From positions 1 through 16,891 of the forward strand of contig DATFRD010000446.1 of assembly GCA_035263645.1 (NCBI GenBank): a stretch of DNA of 16,891 bases, written 5' to 3'. Positions 7,473 to 13,907 of the stretch are shown piece after piece. Numbering within the stretch: the first letter of the stretch is position 1; the number at the start of each line of letters is the position of its first letter. This stretch comes from CF-161 sp035263645 (lineage in GTDB: Bacteria; Chloroflexota; Dormibacteria; Dormibacterales; Dormibacteraceae). The translations under genes and the position numbers were made by a program. The notes below the pieces were generated by a model. The model saw only the letters and a program-made list of their open reading frames with translations, did not search any database and was not told the origin of the DNA.

Positions 7473-9043
7473 TGGCCGAGATCGCTGAAGTACTGCTGCA
7501 CGAGCTGCCTCTGCTCTTCGGGAATGTCGGCGCGGTCGACCTGGCTCAGCGCGCTCTGCGTGTACTGGGGAAGCACCTCATCGTAGGGCAGCAGGTCGCT
7601 GTTCGCGCCGTTCGGCTGACTGCCCTGGTTCTGGCCTCCCCCGGTGTCCTGGGCCTGGCCGGGGACGTAGACCTGCTCGCTCCCCCCGGCCGGTTTGACG
7701 GGGGAGCCCGTAGCCCCGCTACCGCCCGACCCCTGGCCCGGATTCTGGCCCGCCCCCTGGCCCGGATTCTGGCCCGACCCCTGGCCCGGATTCTGGCCCG
7801 ACCCCTGACCCGGATTCTGGCCCGGATTCTGGCCCGACCCCGACCCCGGATTCTGGCCCGACCCCGGGTTCTGGGCCGAGCCCTGACCCTGCTGGCCCTG
7901 CTGGCCCTGCGCGTCCCGGCTGGCCTGGTCCTCCAGCGGCTGCTTCGCCTGCTGCAGGCCGTTGACCGCCTGGTTCACGTCGCCCTCGAACGCGTTTTCC
8001 CCGTTCAGCGACTGCGCCTCCTGGGCGGCCTGCTGGAGCGCCTGCTGGGCGGCCTGGGTGTCCCCCCGCTGGAGGGCCTGGGAAGCCCGGCTGAGCGAGC
8101 TCTGGAGCTTCTGGTCGCCGCCGGCGGCGTTCGCCGCCTGGGCGAGCGACTGGGCCAGCTGCTGCTGCTGCTGGCTGTTGAGCTTGGAGAGGTTCTGGCC
8201 CAGGCTGTTCAGCTCGCTCGCGGCTGCCGCCAGGTTCTGGTTGGCCAGCGCCTGCCCGGCCTTGGCGGCGTTGGGATCCTGGGCCAGCTGGCGGCCGGCG
8301 GCGGACGCGGCGTCCTGCTTGGCTGCCTGGTTCGGGTCCTGCAGCTGGCGGATGGTCTGCTGAGCCTGGCTCAGCGACGCCACGGCTGACTGCGGGTCGG
8401 GCGCCTTGCGCACGGCCTGGGCCGCGTTCTGCAGCTGCTGCGCGAGCGCCTGCCGTTTGGCCGGGTCCTCGCCTGGCTGCGCCTGCTTCCCCACCCGCTG
8501 TGCGACCTGCTCCACCTGGGTCGCCGCCGCCTCCTGGGCCGCGGCGTCCGCGCGCTGCGCCCGCAGCTGGGTCACCGCCGGGTTGGGCAGCACCGCCAGC
8601 ACGATGGCCGCCGCGCCCGCGACGGCGGCCACCGCCAGCGTCCTGACGGGCAGCGGCAGCGGTCCCAGCGCAGCCGGGTCGGCCCGGACGGCAAAGGCGG
8701 CCGCGTCCGCGCGCTGACGCGTGTATAGCCACCCCCCCTCGCCTGCGAACTCCAGTGCCGTGGTCAGCCGCTCGCGGCCGCCGAGGGCCGCGTCCGCCAG
8801 CCGGGCCACCTGCTGCCACGACGGCCAGGCGAGCACCCAGCCGGCGACCCCCAGGGCCAGGCCGATCCCGGCGCAGACGACCAGCGGCGGCCAGGCCGGG
8901 TCCGCCGGCCAGCGGCGTTCGCCCAGCTCGACGACCAGGGCGAGCAGCGCAGCCGCGCCGGCGCCGTTGGCCCCCCACGTCACCGCCCGGTTGCGCAGCA
9001 GCCGCCCGCGCACCTGTCTGAGCAGCGCCTGCACTGGCGTCAT
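7469..9043 (-). CDS. Membrane protein with Gln/Ala-rich helical region and QNPG repeats
   Basis: The product has 524 residues. ATG at 9043 overlaps the permease stop as ATGA and is preceded by GGTGGAGGGCT, a good ribosome binding site. Membrane segments are at about 22-41, 52-73 and 133-153. Residues 160-375 are Gln/Ala-rich, with few hydrophobic blocks, and likely form long amphipathic or coiled-coil helices. Residues 388-440 are a low-complexity linker of repeated GQNPGQGS units. The C-terminus (484-523) carries LPYDEVLPQYTQSALSQVD followed by IPEEQRQLVQQYFSDL. From memory this YxEVxPxY..IP...V..YFS.L pattern recurs at the end of DUF4175-like proteins encoded beside MoxR genes, so it may be a contact site for a conserved partner. 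The exact role is unknown. Confidence 0.9.
   Translation of the reverse strand: MTPVQALLRQVRGRLLRNRAVTWGANGAGAAALLALVVELGERRWPADPAWPPLVVCAGIGLALGVAGWVLAWPSWQQVARLADAALGGRERLTTALEFAGEGGWLYTRQRADAAAFAVRADPAALGPLPLPVRTLAVAAVAGAAAIVLAVLPNPAVTQLRAQRADAAAQEAAATQVEQVAQRVGKQAQPGEDPAKRQALAQQLQNAAQAVRKAPDPQSAVASLSQAQQTIRQLQDPNQAAKQDAASAAGRQLAQDPNAAKAGQALANQNLAAAASELNSLGQNLSKLNSQQQQQLAQSLAQAANAAGGDQKLQSSLSRASQALQRGDTQAAQQALQQAAQEAQSLNGENAFEGDVNQAVNGLQQAKQPLEDQASRDAQGQQGQQGQGSAQNPGSGQNPGSGSGQNPGQNPGQGSGQNPGQGSGQNPGQGAGQNPGQGSGGSGATGSPVKPAGGSEQVYVPGQAQDTGGGQNQGSQPNGANSDLLPYDEVLPQYTQSALSQVDRADIPEEQRQLVQQYFSDLGQ
7740..7880. repeat. 24-bp tandem repeat encoding QNPG units
   Basis: GGATTCTGGCCC recurs at 7740, 7764, 7788, 7812, 7824 and 7848, with a variant near 7866. 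The spacings are 24, 24, 24, 12, 24 and 18 bases, all multiples of three, so copy-number change keeps the frame. It lies inside the coding region and codes for the Gly/Gln/Asn/Pro linker of the protein. It has no spacer structure and is not a CRISPR array. Confidence 0.9.
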
Positions 9044-10017
9044 AGCCCTCCACCCCCTGTCTCGACCGGCTCGCCGGCCACCTCGAGCGGCTCCGGGGCC
9101 CGCAGCGGCATCGGCGCCCGGCGGTTCTGGACCAGCTGGACGGCGCCGAAGATGCTGAGCGCCACCAGGACGAGCTGGACCAGGACGGTCGCCTGCCAGG
9201 GCTCCAGGCCGGGGCCGACGTCGTTCCGCGGACTCGACACGAAGAAGAGCAGCTGGACCAGGCGGCCCAGGTGCATCGCGGCGCCGTTCGGTTCGTTGAG
9301 CGCCACGAACATCGAGTAGAACGGGTTCGCGAACAGCAGCGGGTGCACGTCGGACGTCGAGATCGCCAGGTCGGTGGACGAGTGTACGACGAGCGCCAGG
9401 GTGAACAGCGCGCCGGCGACGAGCGTCCCCACCATGCCCGCGAACGCCACCCCGTAGCCGACCACCGTGGAGGCGAGCGTGCGCCGGAACGCGGCGCTCA
9501 GGAACAGGGACACCGCGCCGATGCTCACCGCGGTCGTCACCGTCAGCAGCTGGGTGATGACGAACTGCTCGAAGTCGATGCCCCCGAACAGGAAGACGGC
9601 GGCGAACAGGGGGAGCGCGGCGAGGATAAGGAGCAGCATGAACGCGACCGAGGCGACGAGCTTGCCCCACACGATCTCCACCGCGGTCATGCGGCTCACC
9701 AGCAGCACGTCGAACGTCTGCCGCTCGCGCTCACCGCTGATCGCGCCCGCAGTCAGGGCGGGGGCGAACAGCGCCACCAGCGAAACCTGCATGAGCGCGA
9801 GCGCCTCGAAGACCGTGGCTCCGATCATGGCCGAGCCGGTGCGCTGGCTCGGCGACGAGATGGCCGCCAGCACGAACACCGTGTAGCCGAACGCGCCCAG
9901 CAGCGCCAGGTAGACCGTGAGGATGACGGGGGCGCGCCAGGAGCGCATCCGCGAGACGCCGTCCTTGACGATCAGCGGGTTGTCGAAGAGCCGGGCCAGC
10001 CGCTCGACCACGTTCAC
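9040..10017 (-). CDS. ABC-2 type transporter permease
   Basis: The product has 325 residues. GTG at 10017 overlaps the ATPase stop as GTGA, and GGAGGAGG lies upstream in the end of the ATPase gene. Six membrane segments are visible (about 30-52, 75-95, 121-146, 155-177, 183-211 and 275-297). The loop ISGERERQTFDVLLVSRM (93-110) matches the conserved cytoplasmic coupling motif of ABC-2 permeases. The short N-terminus begins with LFDNPLIVKDGVSRMRSWR, typical of this type. It should form an exporter with the ATPase encoded immediately upstream. The transported substrate cannot be told from sequence. Confidence 0.92.
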   Translation of the reverse strand: MNVVERLARLFDNPLIVKDGVSRMRSWRAPVILTVYLALLGAFGYTVFVLAAISSPSQRTGSAMIGATVFEALALMQVSLVALFAPALTAGAISGERERQTFDVLLVSRMTAVEIVWGKLVASVAFMLLLILAALPLFAAVFLFGGIDFEQFVITQLLTVTTAVSIGAVSLFLSAAFRRTLASTVVGYGVAFAGMVGTLVAGALFTLALVVHSSTDLAISTSDVHPLLFANPFYSMFVALNEPNGAAMHLGRLVQLLFFVSSPRNDVGPGLEPWQATVLVQLVLVALSIFGAVQLVQNRRAPMPLRAPEPLEVAGEPVETGGGGL

Positions 10018-10973
10018 TCCCCGGCCTCCTCCGCCTTCTCCTCCGAAGCCGGTGCCGTGAGCCGCATGAACGCCTCCGCCAGGTCGCCGGTCACGGGGGC
10101 GAAGGATCGCACGGCCACGCCGGCCTGGACAAGGTCGAGGAGCAGGTCCTGGTCTGCGAAGTCGTCCTCGACGGCAATCTCCAGGCACCCCTCCACGAGC
10201 TCGGCCCCGATCACACCGGCGCGGTCGGCCACCTGGTCGCGAGCCGCGTAGAGCTTCACGTCGTCCGCGTCGACCAGCTCGACGCGCAGGCGACGGCCGG
10301 CGAGCACCCGGTTGCGCACATCGCTCATGGGACCGGCCGCCACCATCCGGCCGCGGTCGATGAAGCCCACCCAGGTGCACAGCTCCTCCAGCTCGGGCAG
10401 GATGTGGCTGGAGACGAGGATGGTCTTCCCCATCCGGCGAAGCTCGCGGATGAGCTCCCGCATCTCGATCCGGGCGCGGGGGTCGAGTCCGGACGCCGGC
10501 TCGTCCAGCAGCAGGACCAGCGGGTCGTGGACCAGGGCCCTCGCCAGGCAGAGCCGCTGCTTCATTCCCCGGCTCAGCGTGTCGACCTGGTCGTTGATGC
10601 GCTCGCCCAGGTCGACGAGCTCCAGCAGCTCCAGCGCCACCGACCGCCGGCGCCGGTGCGGCACGGCGTGACAGGCGGCGTAGAACTCGAGGTACTCCAG
10701 CGCCGTCAGGCGGTCGTACACGCCGAAGAAGTCGGGCATGTAGCCGATGAGCTCTCGGACCCCGTAGGGGTCGTCCGCCACCGGCACGCCGCCGATGGTG
10801 GCGGTGCCGGCGTCAGGAGTCGTGAGCGTGGCGAGGATCCGGATGGTCGTCGTCTTGCCCGCGCCGTTCGGGCCCACGAAGCCGAAGATCTCGCCCCTGG
10901 GCACGCTGAAGTGCACCTCGTCGAGCGCCACCTGGCCGCCGAAGCGCTTGTGCAGCGCCTCGACCTCGATCAC
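10014..10973 (-). CDS. ABC transporter ATP-binding protein
   Basis: The product has 319 residues. GTG at 10973 shares GTGA with the stop of the upstream gene, with GGGAGC about 6 bases before it. Motifs are Walker A GPNGAGKT (34-41), Q-loop region around 78-84 (YMPDFFG; the usual Gln is replaced by Asp or Pro here), signature LSRGM (133-137) in place of LSGGQ, Walker B LVLLLDEPASGLDP (152-165) and the switch His190. The domain order and the C-terminal extension (about 225-305) fit the ATPases of ABC-2 exporters. LSRGMKQR is a common variant in this subgroup and should still be active. It pairs with the permease that follows and probably powers export from the cytoplasm or envelope remodelling. 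Confidence 0.95.
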   Translation of the reverse strand: MIEVEALHKRFGGQVALDEVHFSVPRGEIFGFVGPNGAGKTTTIRILATLTTPDAGTATIGGVPVADDPYGVRELIGYMPDFFGVYDRLTALEYLEFYAACHAVPHRRRRSVALELLELVDLGERINDQVDTLSRGMKQRLCLARALVHDPLVLLLDEPASGLDPRARIEMRELIRELRRMGKTILVSSHILPELEELCTWVGFIDRGRMVAAGPMSDVRNRVLAGRRLRVELVDADDVKLYAARDQVADRAGVIGAELVEGCLEIAVEDDFADQDLLLDLVQAGVAVRSFAPVTGDLAEAFMRLTAPASEEKAEEAGE

Positions 10974-13417
10974 TGACCGCTCCCGTTCACGGGCAGGTTG
11001 CCGAGCGCGAGCTGCGCCTGGCCGGGCAGCGACTCCTGGACCCGCACCCTGACCACTCCCTGCGCCACCTCGCCGGGCGCCAGTGCAACAGGCGCCTGAC
11101 TGCGCGACGGGATCGCTTGCTTGGGCAGCGACCGCCAGGTGTGCGTGTCCCAGTTGTAGACCGCGACGTCGGTGACCCCGGTCTGCGTCGCCGCCTGGAG
11201 CATGTCGTAGCTCAGCCCGATCGGGGCCGTCAGGCCCGGCGGGAGGTCGAAGTCGTACACGTCGGTCTGGCTCGAGTCGTCCGCGAAGTAGTTGCTCACC
11301 CAGCGGGCGCGCGGAGCCAGCCCGCTCAGCGAGTCCGCGGCCAGGAGCTGGAACGGCTCCACCACCGCGGCGACCGAGGCCCCGCTGGGCCGGCCGCCCT
11401 CGACGCTCAGCGAGTCGATGGCCTTCGTGAACCCGACCACCGCCAGCTCGCCCGGGTGGCTGCTGGCCTGGCTCGCAGCCAGGCGGATCAGCGAGTCCCG
11501 GGAGCTGTCGGAGAGCCCGCGCACCGCGGGCGCCGTCGTCCCGGCCGGGCCGCCGGCAGCGCCGGTCAGCGTCTGGCTGAACGGCAGGTCGACCGGGATG
11601 CTCGCGCCAGGCCCCAGGCTCCCGGCCAGCGTCAGCTCGGTGCCGGAGGCGCTGACCAGCTCGAGGTCGCTGATCGGGTGCGAGGTCCGGTTCACCACCG
11701 CACCCTGCAGGCGGCCCTTGCGCAGGTTCAGCTGGACGTCGACCGGCATGGACCCGCGCGGCTCGTACGCGTACGGATGGCTGACCGACAGGGTCTGGAC
11801 CGGCTGCATGTTCCACACGGCGACGTTGCCGAGCAGGACCTGCGGCCGCGAGATGGCGGTGATGACCGCCCCGTTCCTGGCGTTGCCGTCGCCCTGCGAG
11901 ATCGCGGTCGAGACCAGCGTGTTGCCGGGCAGGCTCAGGTGGACGTCGCCCTTGCGGGGCGGGTACACGCCGTCGAAGGTGTACGTCTGGGCGGCCCCGT
12001 CCGGGGCCAGCCGCTGCACCTGCACCTCGGTGACCACGAAGTCGGTGCCCCGGCTGCCGAATCCTACGGCGTACGCGCCGGCCGTGAACACCACCGCCAC
12101 CAGCGGCACGCTGGCCCACATCATCACGCGCTGGCCGAGCGCCTTCAGGAACAGGTAGTTGAGGAGCCCGGCCAGGAGCACGTAGGCCACCAGCATGCCG
12201 CCCAGCAGCCCCACCGGCGGGGCCGCGGCGGCCGGCGTGTCGTTCAGGACGTTGCCGAGCTGGTCCTGGGAGGCGGTGCTGTAGCCGGGAGCCCAGCCGC
12301 CGGGCGCGGCCGCCAGCGCGCTTTCCGAGGCGGAGAACGACGAGGAGATGCCGATCCCGCCCGACACGCCCACCGGCTTGGCGGCGCCCTGGATCCCGCT
12401 CAGCGCCTGGCCGATGGCGTGCGCCCAGGCCATGCCGGCCAGGGCCACGTGGGTGTCGAATGGCTCGGCGAACGGGTCGAACGCGAGCTCCACCAGCCGC
12501 CCCGACCCGTAGGTGCCTTCCACGACGAGCGGCACCCCGTCCGGCGTCTCGAGCGTCACCCGGGCGCCCCGGCCGACCGGGCCGCTGGCGACCTGAGCGG
12601 TCGCCTCGGTGGTCTGCCCGGCCAGCTCCGCCAGCGGCGCCAGCGCGGCCGTGGCGGTCGACGAGGGCCGCATCGGCAGCAGCTCGGCCGGCAGCGAGAG
12701 CAGCGTCCGCCGCCAGGAGGGGCCGCCGGCCTCGATGAGCGCGCCGCCGAGGCCGACGAAGTCCTTCAGCGCCTGGACCTGCGCCTGGCTGAGCGCCGCG
12801 CTGTCGAACTGGTCCACGACCAGCGTGCTCAGGCCGCTCAGGTACACCGCGTTGGTCGGGAAGTCCTGCGGGGAGGCGAACCGCGCCAGCGAGGCGTCCA
12901 CCCGGCTCAGGGAGTGGAGCGGCGCGCCGATCTTCTGCTCGGCCTGCGTCAGGTCGCTCAGGATGCCGACAGCAGAGCCCGAGCGCGGGCTGGTGGCGAC
13001 GGAGGAGCGCATCACCGTGCGGCCCGAGCTGTCGTGCAGCTCGGCCGTGTAGCCACCGGGCGCGTCGATCACGTAGACGGGGATGCTGCGCGAGCCGCCG
13101 CGTCCGACGTCGACGGGAACCCGGTAGATGGGATAGGCGGCGGCGGACGTCTGGCGCGAGTCATTGGGCAGCAGGTAGAGGTCGCCCGTGAACGGGCTCG
13201 ACCCCCCGTCACGGATGGTGATGACGTAGGGCGTCCACGTGCCCTCGGTCGCCTGGAGCTGCCATCGCTGGGTGATCGTGACCGTGACCTGGGAGTCGGC
13301 GGCCAGGGCCGGGCGCGCGGCCAGACCCGGCAGCAGGGCGCCGAACAGCACCGCCACCGCGCCGAGGCGGGACGGGAGTCGAAGCGCCAGTGGTCGCGGG
13401 ACGGGGGGCGGCATCAT
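10970..13417 (-). CDS. Large secreted/membrane beta-rich protein, possible ABC auxiliary (GldG-like) component
   Basis: The product has 815 residues from ATG at 13417 (a second ATG follows directly at 13414). Residues 1-39 are a Sec signal peptide with cleavage after ALA (37-39). The mature N-terminal part (40-145) is beta-rich. Residues 147-335 resemble a glutamine-amidotransferase-like domain (LVVDQFDSAALSQAQVQALK, then FVGLGGALIEAGG), as in GldG-type ABC auxiliary proteins, but without any cysteine. Two membrane segments at about 401-424 and 431-453 separate it from a C-terminal beta-rich, extracytoplasmic region (455-810). The topology thus places both large domains outside the membrane with only a short loop inside. 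It is the first gene of the operon and shares GTGA with the ATPase gene, so it is probably a dedicated partner of the exporter. No enzyme motif is seen. Confidence 0.88.
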   Translation of the reverse strand: MMPPPVPRPLALRLPSRLGAVAVLFGALLPGLAARPALAADSQVTVTITQRWQLQATEGTWTPYVITIRDGGSSPFTGDLYLLPNDSRQTSAAAYPIYRVPVDVGRGGSRSIPVYVIDAPGGYTAELHDSSGRTVMRSSVATSPRSGSAVGILSDLTQAEQKIGAPLHSLSRVDASLARFASPQDFPTNAVYLSGLSTLVVDQFDSAALSQAQVQALKDFVGLGGALIEAGGPSWRRTLLSLPAELLPMRPSSTATAALAPLAELAGQTTEATAQVASGPVGRGARVTLETPDGVPLVVEGTYGSGRLVELAFDPFAEPFDTHVALAGMAWAHAIGQALSGIQGAAKPVGVSGGIGISSSFSASESALAAAPGGWAPGYSTASQDQLGNVLNDTPAAAAPPVGLLGGMLVAYVLLAGLLNYLFLKALGQRVMMWASVPLVAVVFTAGAYAVGFGSRGTDFVVTEVQVQRLAPDGAAQTYTFDGVYPPRKGDVHLSLPGNTLVSTAISQGDGNARNGAVITAISRPQVLLGNVAVWNMQPVQTLSVSHPYAYEPRGSMPVDVQLNLRKGRLQGAVVNRTSHPISDLELVSASGTELTLAGSLGPGASIPVDLPFSQTLTGAAGGPAGTTAPAVRGLSDSSRDSLIRLAASQASSHPGELAVVGFTKAIDSLSVEGGRPSGASVAAVVEPFQLLAADSLSGLAPRARWVSNYFADDSSQTDVYDFDLPPGLTAPIGLSYDMLQAATQTGVTDVAVYNWDTHTWRSLPKQAIPSRSQAPVALAPGEVAQGVVRVRVQESLPGQAQLALGNLPVNGSGQ

Positions 13418-13551
13418 GCAGGTCTGTCCAGGTAACGCCAGGCTTGGCGACGGGTAACAAGCACACACTACCGCACCCCGGCCGATTTCCGGCCCCGCCC
13501 GCCGGGGCGGTGTGTAAGGGTTCTGTCAGCGCGGCCGTGCCTCCGGTTGAC

Positions 13552-13646
13552 ACCTCCCCACTTGCGGGGGGAGGTGGCCCGCCAGGGCCGGAGGGGGCCC
13601 GATCGACCAGCCTCCTCCCCCAACCCCTCCCCCCAGGGGAGGGGGC
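13552..13646. repeat. Third copy of the palindromic GC-rich repeat
   Basis: It contains the identical 22-base core (13570-13591), the flanking CCTCCCC..GGGGAGG stem, the CCCGATCGACC segment and the CTCCCCCAACCCCTCCC arm seen at 5519-5537. It is a complete unit without the inverted-repeat block present in the first copy of the 5395-5626 cluster. The family thus occurs at two places about 8 kb apart, both intergenic. Confidence 0.85.
13624..13644 (-). terminator. Strong hairpin just after the mtrB stop
   Basis: CCCCTCCCC (13624-13632) and GGGGAGGGG (13636-13644) form a perfect 9-bp stem with a 3-base loop, starting 9 bases after the TAG stop of mtrB (13653-13655). It could end or protect the dnaE-mtrB transcript. 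There is no U-tract, so intrinsic termination is uncertain, and the hairpin is part of the repeat unit. Confidence 0.4.
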
Positions 13647-13652
13647 TCGAGG

Positions 13653-13907
13653 CTACCGGTCGGGGCCGCTCAGGACGCTCCCCACCTCGGTCAGGATCTC
13701 GGCGCGGCCGCGGACCTTGATGGCGGCCGTGAGCTCGGTGAACTGGGCCACCAGCACCTCGCCCGCGTCGAGACGCTCGGAGTGGTGCGAGCGAGTGTCG
13801 CGGCCCCGGGTGAGGCCCATGATGATGACGCCGTCCTCGAGCGCCTTCACGACGATGTACCTGCCGGCGGCGCGGCCCTCAGCGCCCGTTTGCCCTTCCG
13901 TTTCCAT
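13653..13907 (-). CDS. mtrB: TRAP-like trp RNA-binding attenuation protein
   Basis: The product has 84 residues, slightly longer than Bacillus TRAP (about 75). Residues 17-73 align without gaps to the Bacillus protein as I recall it: VVKALEDGVIIMGLTRGRD, then HHSERLDAGEV, then AQFTELTAAIKVRG. TRAP forms an 11-subunit ring that binds tryptophan between subunits and wraps (G/U)AG-repeat RNA around its edge, lowering trp gene expression. The RNA-contact positions Lys37, Lys56 and Arg58 of Bacillus correspond to Arg45, Lys64 and Arg66 here, so positive charge is kept. Thr33, Gln55, Thr57 and Thr60 match residues of the tryptophan pocket region; His51 of Bacillus is Leu59. ATG at 13907 lies within the end of dnaE (29-base overlap), with AGAGGACAGGGA upstream, so it is probably co-transcribed and coupled. 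No folE (mtrA) or trp gene is in the window. Confidence 0.92.
   Translation of the reverse strand: METEGQTGAEGRAAGRYIVVKALEDGVIIMGLTRGRDTRSHHSERLDAGEVLVAQFTELTAAIKVRGRAEILTEVGSVLSGPDR

Larger units (their letters stand above)
13418..13652. other. Gene-free interval: leader of the eight-gene operon
   Basis: No coding frame of merit is present. The part next to mtrB is a repeat copy with strong hairpins. The part next to the operon contains GGCCG-atttc-CGGCC (13480-13494) and, 18 bases before the ATG, CGCCA-ggct-TGGCG (13436-13449) flanked on both sides by GGTAAC (plus strand). The operon's promoter should lie here, but I find no convincing pair of hexamers on the minus strand. Confidence 0.6.

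Noticed and set aside
7740..7880. CRISPR-like array
   Set aside because: The period is 24 bases or less with no unique spacers, and it is an in-frame coding repeat.
11117..13435. Long plus-strand open frame (772 codons) opposite the secreted protein
   Set aside because: Same antisense character; the minus strand has signal peptide, membrane segments and operon overlaps.
13418..13468. Upstream extension of the secreted protein by 17 residues (MCACYPSPS...)
   Set aside because: It would place a Pro/Cys-rich stretch before a normal signal peptide; the ATG at 13417 gives a standard Sec signal.
13547..13552. TTGACA on the plus strand as a promoter -35 box
   Set aside because: No -10 element at proper distance and no plus-strand gene downstream; it lies at the edge of the repeat.
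13418..13652. TRAP binding site ((G/U)AG array) in the leader of the exporter operon
   Set aside because: Several GAG triplets are present because of the GGGGAGGGG repeats, but spacing is irregular and the number is too low.
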